DNA from: Methanofastidiosum sp.
GTDB lineage: Archaea; Methanobacteriota_B; Thermococci; Methanofastidiosales; Methanofastidiosaceae
Direction: 5' to 3'
DNA: 45,464 nt
NCBI GenBank assembly: GCA_035362715.1
Contig: DAOSDU010000014.1
Coordinates: forward strand, 1 to 45,464
Shown: piece after piece, positions 1 through 8,266 of the stretch
Position numbering within the stretch: position 1 is the first letter of the stretch
Layout of the letters: the number at the start of each line of letters is the position of its first letter
Notes under the pieces: generated by a model
What the model was told of the DNA's origin: nothing
Seen by the model: only the letters and a program-made list of their open reading frames with translations
Database searches by the model: none
Program-made: the position numbers and the translations under genes

Positions 1-1147
1 TCTGGGCAGTGACTTCTACCGTTCTTGCTAGGAACAAAGATCATACCGACATCAGCTAATTCTGCAATAACTGATGAATCATGAACGGCACCACTTACCA
101 TCTTCAATGTATCGACGCCCTGATTTTTGGCAGAATTCCCTATTACTTCAACTACCCTTTTAGATAAAAGAACTGTTTAGTGTAAGACGCCTGTTTAATA
201 CTATAAGTAAGGCTTCTATTTTCGCATGTTGAGTCAATTGAATTGATTATACTGTCCGTTATTTCATTTAGAGTAACATCGTCTTTGTCCCTTATATCTA
301 GGGTAAATCTGACTTCTCCAGGGATTATATTATTTTTTCCCGGATTGACTTCAACAAGACCAACTGTTGCAACTGAAGTCCCCTTATTTGAAGCAAACTT
401 TTCAGCATTCAAAATTACTTCTGCTGCCCCGCATAGAGCGTCATTTCTTAGATTCATCGGAGTTGCACCGGCATGATTTGAAACACCTTCTATTGTTACT
501 TCTAACTGCTTTATTCCAGCAATTGTTTCAACGATACCAATTGAAAGGCCTTTACTCTCAAGAACCCTACTCTGCTCAATATGGACCTCAATCATGGCCT
601 TGATTTTCTTCCCATCCAGAACTGATTCATCCTTTGGAACAAGGCCTGATTTACTCATTGCTTCAAAGTAGCTTATTCCATCTTTATCTAAAATCTTTGG
701 TAAATCTTCATCTTTTACCTTGCCTGCCCATATCCTGCTTCCCAAAAGAACGGAAGAAAATCTTGAGCCATCCTCTTCTGCAAATATGACAAAATCAATT
801 GGATTTTTGTGAGAAATATTATTCTCAGAAATAGTCCTCAAGACCTCTAATGACGCCACTGTTCCTGCAACGCCGTCAAACATGCCGCCGTGAAAGACAC
901 TATCTATGTGGGAGCCGACCATTACCGAAGGTGTATCTTTTTCACTACCTTCTAATCGTGCCCTTATGTTTCCTCCCCGCATTATTTGTATCTCTGCGCC
1001 TACCTTTTCAAGTTCTTTGAAGATGTAATTCATTGCGCCCATATACTCGTCTGTAAATGTCAATCTGCTTAGGCCTTTACCTGGAGTTGAATTAAATTTG
1101 TTTATTTGCTCTATGTCATTTTCAATTCTTTTTGCATTGACTTTCAT
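1..1147 (-). pseudogene. M20-family amidohydrolase (N-carbamoyl-amino-acid / allantoate type), frameshifted and cut by window edge
   Basis: The product resembles Zn-dependent hydrolases that cleave N-carbamoyl amino acids or allantoate. Visible family marks are VGSHIDSV with GGMFDGVAG (metal ligands and glycine loop), FAEEDGSRF (Glu-Glu pair), MIEVHIEQ (His ligand) and GVSNHAGATPM in the dimerisation insert. The start at 1147 follows an SD-like GGAGAT. The frame stops at 152 after 331 residues, short of the usual roughly 400. The other frame from about 174 down to base 1 encodes the missing C-terminus, including SGAVHDSS and IFVPSKNGRSH, which match the family end. One missing base near 174-175 (CA where a Pro codon would fit) would explain the break. 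It could be a real recent mutation or a sequencing error. It lies 18 bases downstream of the MFS gene, probably in one operon. The exact substrate cannot be told. Confidence 0.8.
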
Positions 1148-1165
1148 GTCATATCTCCGATTAAT

Positions 1166-2449
1166 CTAATCTGTTGTCAATGTTTCTTTAACGAAGAATG
1201 ACATAATAAATACTATGATAACAAAGGCAAATACAAATTTGAACGCCAGACTATAAGCGGCCACGGGGTATACCCCGTCAAATCCTCCAACAATATCTAA
1301 TATAAATCCAAGAAATGTCTGAAAGAAAGCTGCGCCGACGAATGGGAAAACATTAACTATGCTCTGGACTGTTCCAGTTATTTCTAACGGGAACTGCTCT
1401 TTTATAATTGCAAATACTACCACATTTCCACATCCAAAGAATCCCATCCAGAAAGAAAGTAAGTAAAGAAGGCTTACGTTGATTTGTGCGGTGAAAAATG
1501 AAATCAGTATCCAAGGTAGTATAAACAAAGAAAGCCAAATAATTATTACTTTTTTCCTGCTTTTCATAATCTTATCTGAAAAGTACCCTACAAAGGGGGA
1601 CCCTATAAGCATTCCAATGCTGACAAACATTAGGATAAAACCTGAAGCACCCCTAGATAGATTAAAAACATCCCTGAAATAAGGATAAGCCCACAATCCC
1701 TGATAAGCAAGCAGAGCCCCATATACTACAAATAGCCAAATAGATAGTATCCAGACATCTTTATTTCTAAAAATCAATTTAATGTGTTCTTTAGAAATAT
1801 ATTGTCGCTTAGGAACTGAGTTTGATGTTTTTGTTTCCTTATTTTTGTTCAAATAGTGTGCAGGTGAATCCCTTATGAATACCCAGGCTATAATGGCAAG
1901 AAATATTGAGATTATACTAATAATATAAAATGCAAATCTCCAACCAAATTCGTATGAAATCATGGCTAGTGGGTATGACGCAGAAAGTGCCCCCACATTT
2001 CCGACTGCAAGTAAAACTCCAACCATTGTGGCATATTCCCTCTTCGAGTACCATGTGGAGAATAGTTTTAGTGCAGGTATCCAGACACCGGAGACACCAA
2101 GTCCAATTATTAGCCTTGCACCAAGAGCCATGTTAAAGTTCAGGGCAATTCCGAATAAGAAAGATCCCAAAGCAGAAAAGATTGTAAGAAAGGCTATTGT
2201 TTTTCTTGGTCCCAAAGTATCAGAAAATATCCCTACCGGTATTTGAAATAAAGAATATGAATAGAAATACATAGAAGATAAAAGTCCTAAAGAGAGAGCA
2301 GACACTCCAAATTCTTGAAGCAAATCCTTTGATATAACTGCGGAGGATACTCTGTGGAAGTAAACAAAAAAATATACTAATGCAAGAGTTAATAAAAGAA
2401 TCCATCTGTACTTTTTCTCTGTCAATCCAAAAATAATATCTTTAACCAT
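1166..2449 (-). CDS. MFS transporter
   Basis: A 427-residue major facilitator protein with about 12 hydrophobic helices and a charged, hydrophilic central loop near residues 195-220. The conserved loop 2-3 signature appears as GIFSDTLGPRKT and its second-half counterpart as GYFSDKIMKSRKK. The substrate is unknown. ATG 2449 is preferred because GTGAT lies a few bases upstream; a GTG nine bases earlier would add three residues. The amidohydrolase follows 18 bases downstream, so uptake of a ureide, hydantoin or carbamoyl compound is a reasonable inference, though not shown by sequence. A minus-strand TATA-like element (ATTATAAAT) lies near 2485-2495. Confidence 0.85.
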   Translation of the reverse strand: MVKDIIFGLTEKKYRWILLLTLALVYFFVYFHRVSSAVISKDLLQEFGVSALSLGLLSSMYFYSYSLFQIPVGIFSDTLGPRKTIAFLTIFSALGSFLFGIALNFNMALGARLIIGLGVSGVWIPALKLFSTWYSKREYATMVGVLLAVGNVGALSASYPLAMISYEFGWRFAFYIISIISIFLAIIAWVFIRDSPAHYLNKNKETKTSNSVPKRQYISKEHIKLIFRNKDVWILSIWLFVVYGALLAYQGLWAYPYFRDVFNLSRGASGFILMFVSIGMLIGSPFVGYFSDKIMKSRKKVIIIWLSLFILPWILISFFTAQINVSLLYLLSFWMGFFGCGNVVVFAIIKEQFPLEITGTVQSIVNVFPFVGAAFFQTFLGFILDIVGGFDGVYPVAAYSLAFKFVFAFVIIVFIMSFFVKETLTTD

Positions 2450-2534
2450 AAAAATCACAACTTAAACTATTGTAAATCTTTTTAGATTTATAATTAACAA
2501 ATAAGAAAGGGATATTTAAAACTAATTCTTTTTA

Positions 2535-5030
2535 CTATCTGTTGGAATAATAAATAAGAAACAAGAAAATAATAAACACTATAATTACCGTAAAACCTAT
2601 AAACATCCTTGAAGAATAAACCTTGTCGATTTCTCCTTGAAGTATGTAATTAATTTGACTCAAAACTATTTCCGCATTGTCTGAGCTTTCAAGAGCTTCT
2701 TTGTATCTACCCTCTATAAAAGAATTTTTAGCTATACTATATTCTCTTTTGCCAAAATCCCACCTTTCCGCCACTTGTGAAGTATCAAATCCTAAATTTT
2801 TTGTAGCGCTAAGTTTCGATTCAATGTTCTCTATAATATTGTCTAGATTTTTAATCTTAGTTTTTGACTGATTTCTTAAGTTTGTAATTTCGTCTTCCTT
2901 TATCTTTTTTATCTCCTCAACCCTTTCTATTAGAAAATCATAGCGACCTTCATTATAGAAGTTCATGAGTTGGGTGTCATTTAAGTTGGCTATTTCTTTA
3001 TACAACGATAGTTTCAAAACTGAACTCCACATATCTTCGTTTATCAAATAGTTGGAAGATAATAATGTGTATTTTGTTCCGCCATCTATTGAATTCTGCA
3101 TTATTAATTCTAATTCATCTTTCGTGACTGGAGAACTAGCACCTTTTATCAAAGGGACGTCTAATACATAAGAAATACCTTCTTCACGCAGATTATCTGC
3201 AAAGTTTCTGTTCTTGCTAGCTATGTCGTCTGTGAGGGGAGCAGTCACAACTACTCTTGTCGCATAATTGTTTAGCATGTTTAGATCTTGGCCATATTTT
3301 CTAGACAGATTATTTGGGTCCTTTTCATCAGTCTTTGCGGATATCCACAGTTCAACTTCGTAATTAATTACTCTGTTCTTCAGTGTGGAATAAAATTTTT
3401 CCATCTCAAAGTTCTGCCAATTTGTGATGGTGCTGTCATCAATATTGACTACTAGGCCTCTCTTAGGCCATCCGTAAATTACTGTTCCTCTTGAGTTCAT
3501 GTATTTTAGATATTCTGCCTCAGATCTAGAGTCATAACTATATTCGTAAAAATCTCCATTAGTAACTAAAATCGCATCAATATCATAATTTTTTATTATA
3601 TGTTCAATAGTATCTATGTAATATTTACCATAACTGCCTTGAGTTATTTCAACCATCGAAACTTTTGAAGAGCTTCTAGAAAATACATAATCAAGTGCAG
3701 CAGAACCAGGATTGGCCTGTATGTATTCAGGGCTATTCAGGCTAAAAGAAACTACGACCTTAAATCCTTCACTTTTCAGTTTGTCAATCATTTTTTCTAA
3801 TGGGTCACCAGTTGACAATTGAACTAAAGAGCTGTATTCCTTTTCATGTCCCGGCCATCTAAAATTAATTGCGTATGGCCTGCCTGCACTGATTATTACT
3901 GTATTAATATTGTTATTTTTCCAAATAGTAACGTATGAATCAAGATCAAGATTGAAGTACTCTCTTGAATCAACTCTTACCGCCCATATGTTTGTGGTTT
4001 CTGCCCTTGATTTAGCTATTCTTGCAAAACTCTGGGCAGTCCAAGGCTCCCTCTGGAAATATATAATCCCTGATGTATATTCTGATCCAGAATATACTAA
4101 GTTCAGTAGTCCGATATCCTTGTTTTCCACTGTAACATATATATCCCCCTCATATTGAAGGCTGTAGCCATTAGTGGCATCGGGAACATATTCTAAAGGC
4201 AGCCCCTGGCGCCTATATATCAAAAAATCAATATAATCTCCTATCTTTTTTGCATCAATTCCAAAATCAGTATTTTCAAAGTAATCTCTATAAGTTGTGG
4301 GGGGTATAATGATACCTAGTTCCATTTTCTTATTATTTCTTATATCTTGTGATAATATCTCCAAACGTTTTACAAGTTCATCAGCACGATATATATTCCA
4401 TTTAACCCATAATTCTGAATTGTTTAGTTTTTCTGTTTCTAAATTTAATCTTTCAGCAGATACCCCATACCTTCTTGAAAATTCTCTAATGCAATCAGAA
4501 CATTGACAGTTTAGATTATTTGGATTTCCAAAGTATTCCAAAACTATCCCATCGACTTTGTATCCGTTTGTTACCTCATCGATTATACTTTTTTCATAAT
4601 TAAAACCTGTTTGTGGACAAACCCAACCTTCAGACTGAGGACCCTCAGACGCAAAACCTTTATTGGCCGCAATCACATCATAAAAAACTGGAACAACAGC
4701 ATATACTTTTATATTTTTTTTATGGGCCTCTTCAATCATTATTGATAGGACATCAAAATTATAAAACGTAGGGGCGATTCTGCTATTGTAAAAAACTACT
4801 CCAGGCGAAGGATTTGCACCTGTACCTCTCTTAACGTGTAAGTAAATTGTATTGACGTTATTCTTTGAAGCAAGGTCCACAAGTCTTGGAATGTCATCTT
4901 GGGTAGCTATCGACAAGGAAGGCAATACTTCAATAAAATACCCTGCATCTTGCCCAGAAACAGGATTAAATCCTGAGAATGAGGAAATAAGTAAGAATAA
5001 TACCAATAGTGTCTTTACGATGTTATTCAT
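2535..5030 (-). CDS. Secreted, membrane-anchored glycosyl-hydrolase-like protein
   Basis: An 831-residue protein with an N-terminal signal peptide (VKTLLVLFLLISSFSGF), two TIM-barrel-like halves, a coiled-coil segment (about 685-795) and one C-terminal transmembrane helix (FTVIIVFIIFLFLIYY) ending in Ser-Asn-Arg. The first half (about 30-330) resembles the GHL10/DUF187 group: NVNTIYLHVKRGTG, FYNSRIAP, MIEEAHKKNIKVYAV and a CQCSDC cluster after DGIVLEYFG. The second half (about 345-670) repeats the pattern with NNINTVIISAGRPYA, MIDKLKSEGFKVVVSF and DAILVTNGDFYE. The likely site is outside the cell, anchored at the C-terminus, acting on surface glycan; this is inferred from fold resemblance only. 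ATG 5030 is preferred over the TTG at 5042 because GAGGT sits just upstream and a clean signal peptide results. Confidence 0.7.
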   Translation of the reverse strand: MNNIVKTLLVLFLLISSFSGFNPVSGQDAGYFIEVLPSLSIATQDDIPRLVDLASKNNVNTIYLHVKRGTGANPSPGVVFYNSRIAPTFYNFDVLSIMIEEAHKKNIKVYAVVPVFYDVIAANKGFASEGPQSEGWVCPQTGFNYEKSIIDEVTNGYKVDGIVLEYFGNPNNLNCQCSDCIREFSRRYGVSAERLNLETEKLNNSELWVKWNIYRADELVKRLEILSQDIRNNKKMELGIIIPPTTYRDYFENTDFGIDAKKIGDYIDFLIYRRQGLPLEYVPDATNGYSLQYEGDIYVTVENKDIGLLNLVYSGSEYTSGIIYFQREPWTAQSFARIAKSRAETTNIWAVRVDSREYFNLDLDSYVTIWKNNNINTVIISAGRPYAINFRWPGHEKEYSSLVQLSTGDPLEKMIDKLKSEGFKVVVSFSLNSPEYIQANPGSAALDYVFSRSSSKVSMVEITQGSYGKYYIDTIEHIIKNYDIDAILVTNGDFYEYSYDSRSEAEYLKYMNSRGTVIYGWPKRGLVVNIDDSTITNWQNFEMEKFYSTLKNRVINYEVELWISAKTDEKDPNNLSRKYGQDLNMLNNYATRVVVTAPLTDDIASKNRNFADNLREEGISYVLDVPLIKGASSPVTKDELELIMQNSIDGGTKYTLLSSNYLINEDMWSSVLKLSLYKEIANLNDTQLMNFYNEGRYDFLIERVEEIKKIKEDEITNLRNQSKTKIKNLDNIIENIESKLSATKNLGFDTSQVAERWDFGKREYSIAKNSFIEGRYKEALESSDNAEIVLSQINYILQGEIDKVYSSRMFIGFTVIIVFIIFLFLIYYSNR

Positions 5031-5047
5031 AAAAGACCTCAAAATCT

Positions 5048-5275
5048 CTATCTAATTGAAACATCTTTTCCAACAAAACTTTTTCTATCTTTTATGTCTC
5101 TTCTAGAGACAATCTTAACATAGGGATCCTCTACTGGTCCAAATAGCTCTATGACCTTGCCAATTCTTTTATCCCCCACATAAGCATCGGCACCAATATC
5201 TCTAATTTTGACTTTTTTTGACCTTAAGATAAAAAGAGGGCCGATTGAATGGAGAACCCTCCCAACAGACTTCAT
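5048..5275 (-). CDS. gar1: H/ACA RNP protein Gar1
   Basis: A 75-residue Gar1/Naf1-type beta-barrel protein, the normal length for archaea. Recognisable elements are VGRVLHSIGPLFILRS at the start, IGKVIELFGPVEDPYVKI in the centre, and a basic tail. Gar1 binds Cbf5 in H/ACA particles and helps substrate loading and release during guided pseudouridylation. ATG 5275 lies about 26 bases from a minus-strand TATA (TTTATAAAG), with no SD motif, which fits a leaderless mRNA. It is divergent from the PLP enzyme gene, and the promoters overlap. An H/ACA-like RNA candidate is present at 15435-15528. Confidence 0.88.
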   Translation of the reverse strand: MKSVGRVLHSIGPLFILRSKKVKIRDIGADAYVGDKRIGKVIELFGPVEDPYVKIVSRRDIKDRKSFVGKDVSIR

Positions 5276-5283
5276 AAAAGAAA

Positions 5284-5307
5284 CTTTTATAATCTTCTTT
5301 ATAAATA
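5284..5307. promoter_or_regulatory. Overlapping divergent TATA elements, gar1 and PLP lyase
   Basis: CTTTTATAAT at 5284-5293 is placed to start the rightward transcript about 20 bases before the SD (GAGAGTGAT) of the gene at 5334. CTTTATAAAT at 5297-5306 reads as a TATA box on the minus strand about 26 bases from the Gar1 start. Assignment is by spacing only. Confidence 0.5.
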
Positions 5308-5333
5308 TTTGGAATAATGTTGAGAGTGATTAA

Positions 5334-6566
5334 ATGAAAAAAGAAACAGTTGTTATAAGTAAGGGCTATGACCCGTTAAAGTATAACGGTGCAGTAAAAC
5401 CCCCTATATTTTTAACAAGCACTTACAAATTCAAAAGTGCCGAAGAAGGGGAATCCTTTATTAGAGTTGCACTAGGGCTTGATAAAGGTGATGCAGGATT
5501 TGTATATTCTAGATTTTCAAATCCAAACTTTGATATTGTAGAGGCGAGACTTTCTCTATTGGAGGGAACTGATGCCGCAGCTATTTTTGGCTCTGGGATG
5601 GCGGCAATTACTTCAACTTTACTTGCATTTGTAAAAAACGGAGACTATATATTCTATACAAACCCTGTTTACGGGGGAACTGAATTTCTTTTCAAAGAAT
5701 TCTTTGAGAAAATGGGAGTGTCCACATTACATGTCAAGGCTGGATCAGATACTCCAAAATTAATGGAAACCAAGATAAATTCATTTAAAGATAAAATTAA
5801 GGGAAAATCAGTTATTCTTTACGTTGAAACGCCTGCAAACCCTAACAACGTAATGATTGATGTAGAAGCTATAGTAAAAATAAGGGACAAATTAAAAAAG
5901 GAAGGAGTTAGTGCTAAAGTTATTGTAGATAACACATTCATGGGGCCAGTTTTCCAGTCTCCTTTTGAGCAGAAAGTTGACATAGTCCTTTATTCTGCAA
6001 CAAAATTCATCGGCGGACATTCAGATATTATTGCTGGCGCCGCTCTTGGATCAAAAGAAGACATTTCCAAGGTAAAAGGAATCAGGGGCATGATAGGAAC
6101 AAACGGAAATCCATTTGATGCATGGCTTATGGCAAGGTCATTGGAGACTGTTCACATAAGAATGCAAAGGCAGATGGAAAATGCGATAAAAATAGCTGAA
6201 TTTTTATCACACCACCAAAAAGTTGAAAGAGTGATTTATCCTGAGCTATACGATAAGAATAGTGAACAATATAGGATATACAAAAAACAGTGTAAAGGTC
6301 CTGGGTCTTTATTATCTTTTTATATCAAGGGCGGAAAGAAAGAGGCTTTTAAATTTTTAAATAATGTCAAATTGTGTAAACTTGCCGTAAGTCTTGGGGG
6401 CACAGAATCCTTAATAGAGCATCCCAAAGCAATGACACACTCAGAAGTTGACGAAAAATCATTAAAAGATGCCGAGATTACAGACAACATGATAAGACTT
6501 TCAGTTGGAATTGAAAATTATGAAGATCTTATCAACGATTTAAAATCTGCACTTGATAAAATTTAA
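5334..6566 (+). CDS. PLP-dependent Cys/Met metabolism enzyme (methionine gamma-lyase / O-acylhomoserine sulfhydrylase family)
   Basis: A 410-residue fold-type I PLP enzyme of full family length. Phosphate-contacting residues are in YSRFSNPN (58-65); the stacking Tyr is in PVYGG (about 113); Asp199 in VDNTF pairs with the pyridine nitrogen; Lys224 in SATKFIGGHSD forms the Schiff base; the C-terminal SLGGTESLIEHP is typical. Reaction choices are release of methanethiol from methionine, cystathionine lysis, or sulfhydrylation of O-acylhomoserine. The Cys that marks well-studied methionine gamma-lyases (YGCT) is Gly here (YGGT), so that name is uncertain. The start has SD GAGAGTGAT. The gene stands alone and converges on the hypothetical gene at 6590. 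Confidence 0.85.
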   Translation: MKKETVVISKGYDPLKYNGAVKPPIFLTSTYKFKSAEEGESFIRVALGLDKGDAGFVYSRFSNPNFDIVEARLSLLEGTDAAAIFGSGMAAITSTLLAFVKNGDYIFYTNPVYGGTEFLFKEFFEKMGVSTLHVKAGSDTPKLMETKINSFKDKIKGKSVILYVETPANPNNVMIDVEAIVKIRDKLKKEGVSAKVIVDNTFMGPVFQSPFEQKVDIVLYSATKFIGGHSDIIAGAALGSKEDISKVKGIRGMIGTNGNPFDAWLMARSLETVHIRMQRQMENAIKIAEFLSHHQKVERVIYPELYDKNSEQYRIYKKQCKGPGSLLSFYIKGGKKEAFKFLNNVKLCKLAVSLGGTESLIEHPKAMTHSEVDEKSLKDAEITDNMIRLSVGIENYEDLINDLKSALDKI

Positions 6567-6593
6567 TTAAAAAAATAAACTTTTTCTTTTTAA
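6567..6593. terminator. Bidirectional poly-T terminator between convergent genes
   Basis: The 23-base gap between convergent stop codons has an A run (6569-6575), which is a T run on the minus strand, followed by TTTTTCTTTT on the plus strand (6581-6590). T tracts without a strong hairpin are the usual archaeal termination signal. Confidence 0.4.
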
Positions 6594-6931
6594 ATATCAT
6601 CTACAAATTCTATATCCATTTTTGATTTACTTATGTCTATGATCTTTTCTGATTTAAATCGAATTAAAAAGAAAGCTTCACATAATTTAATGTGTTCATT
6701 ACCTATTGTTAATGATAATTTACCTTCAAATGGATTAAATCTTTTTACAATTAGGGGCATGAATAATTCGGAAAGTACTTGAACGTGTAGTTCCCCTTCC
6801 TTAATCAAATTATTTGCCTCATCTCTAAGTTCTAGTTCAAACTTGGCATAATTGCCTAATGATTTTGTCGAATATATATCTGAAAAGACATCGGGTTTAT
6901 TTGATTTAAATTCAAAATGTTCAGGTTTCAT
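6590..6931 (-). CDS. Hypothetical protein
   Basis: A 113-residue protein I do not recognise. It has no signal peptide, membrane segment or cysteine cluster; the composition is mixed with strand-forming patches (KFELELRDEANN, GELHVQVL, GKLSLTIGNEHIKL), so a small beta-rich soluble domain is plausible. The start at 6931 follows a clear SD (AGGAGAT). It ends 23 bases from the convergent PLP gene and lies upstream, on the other strand, of no obvious partner. The SD and normal codon use support a real gene. Confidence 0.6.
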   Translation of the reverse strand: MKPEHFEFKSNKPDVFSDIYSTKSLGNYAKFELELRDEANNLIKEGELHVQVLSELFMPLIVKRFNPFEGKLSLTIGNEHIKLCEAFFLIRFKSEKIIDISKSKMDIEFVDDI

Positions 6932-6983
6932 AAAAATCTCCTAATATAAAAATTTAAAATAAAAAATAAAATATTTTATTAAT

Positions 6984-8261
6984 TTATTTCTTAAGAGCTT
7001 GGTCGACTAACTGTATAAGGTCAACGACTTCCATCTTGGAACCAAGGGCCTTTGCACCGTCACCAAGGTTTGTGACACAGAATGGACATGGAGTTACAAT
7101 CTTTTGTACTCCTTCTACGCCCTCTGCTTCTCTCACTCTTGTCTTTGCAGTTTCAAGAGCTACATCTGGGAATGAAGATTTTATACCTCCACCAGCACCG
7201 CAGCAGAATGAGTTGTCTCTGTTTCTGTACATTTCCTTAAACTTAATGCCTGGTATGGCTTTAAGTACATTTCTTGGTGTTTCGTATAGACCTGGCTTGT
7301 CAATCTGGATGAATGAACCTTTCCATTGCTTCTTTCCTTCCATGTCCACTTCATAGTGGTTCATGTGTCTTCCCATGTGGCATGGGTCGTGGTAGGTAAC
7401 TGTTGCAGATATATTGTTTAATTTTAGTTCGCCTTTCTTCATCTTTTCTTCGAGGTATTCTGATGTGTGCATGACCTTTGCTTTAAGCTTTAAGCCCCAC
7501 CATTTTTCGTATTCCTTGGAAAGAACTTTGTAACATCCGGCACAGGCTGTAACAATTGTCTTGAATCCGTGGTCGTTAATGTAGTCAACATTGTGCTGAG
7601 CAAGTTTTTCTGGCTCTTCTCTAAGCCCTGCTCTTAACAATGGTGAACCACAGCAGTATTCGTTCTCTCCCATTACGCCCCAGTCTTCTCCAAGTTTTGA
7701 TAAAACACTGGCTGTTGACTTGGCAATTTCAGTTCTTCTGTAGGATGCTGTACATCCTGCGAAGTAAACCATATTACCGTCTGTCTTAAGATCCTTTACA
7801 TCTTTTAACCAGTTGAATCTTGAAGAGTGTGTTTCGCCGTATGGGTTGTGGTCTTTTATAACCTTTTCTTGGTACATTTTCTCTGCTTTTGTTGGTCCAA
7901 TTCCTCTGTTAACTAGGTGGTGTCTCATTTCTTCAATGTAATCACAAATCCATGGTTTGTAATCAAGGAGACACTGGGTCTGGCATCCACCACAAACTGT
8001 ACAAGAGAAAATTACTTTTTGCATATCTTCTTGTATAGATGGGTCAGTCAAATCGACTTTATTTTCTAGAATTGCATGTCCATGGAATGCCTTTGACCTT
8101 GATCCGTAGTAGGAGTCAAGCTTAAAGTATTCTCCCTGAGGACATATTGTTGCATTTGTGGGTGGTGGTCCGTAAGAGTATGCAGACTTACATGTTCCAC
8201 ACTTACTACATTTTCTAAAGAACTGTGAGTACCACTTTAGGTCTTTAAAGTTGTTTGGCAT
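6984..8261 (-). CDS. HdrD-like (Fe-S) oxidoreductase with two CCG domains
   Basis: A 425-residue soluble redox protein. The N-terminus has two ferredoxin-type cubane motifs: Cys18/21/24 with Cys40-Pro, then Cys87/90/93/97. Two CCG domains follow: Cys170, Cys203-204, Cys240/243, and Cys294, Cys353-354, Cys392/395. This is the layout of HdrD, GlpC and GlcF proteins, where CCG domains hold a non-cubane cluster for disulfide or quinone chemistry. It follows the FAD oxidase directly: SD AGGTGAT overlaps that gene's TGA stop, favouring ATG 8261 over ATG 8282. Electrons probably pass from the flavoprotein to this subunit. Whether the acceptor is CoM-S-S-CoB or another compound is unknown. Confidence 0.85.
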   Translation of the reverse strand: MPNNFKDLKWYSQFFRKCSKCGTCKSAYSYGPPPTNATICPQGEYFKLDSYYGSRSKAFHGHAILENKVDLTDPSIQEDMQKVIFSCTVCGGCQTQCLLDYKPWICDYIEEMRHHLVNRGIGPTKAEKMYQEKVIKDHNPYGETHSSRFNWLKDVKDLKTDGNMVYFAGCTASYRRTEIAKSTASVLSKLGEDWGVMGENEYCCGSPLLRAGLREEPEKLAQHNVDYINDHGFKTIVTACAGCYKVLSKEYEKWWGLKLKAKVMHTSEYLEEKMKKGELKLNNISATVTYHDPCHMGRHMNHYEVDMEGKKQWKGSFIQIDKPGLYETPRNVLKAIPGIKFKEMYRNRDNSFCCGAGGGIKSSFPDVALETAKTRVREAEGVEGVQKIVTPCPFCVTNLGDGAKALGSKMEVVDLIQLVDQALKK

Positions 8262-8266
8262 TTGTA

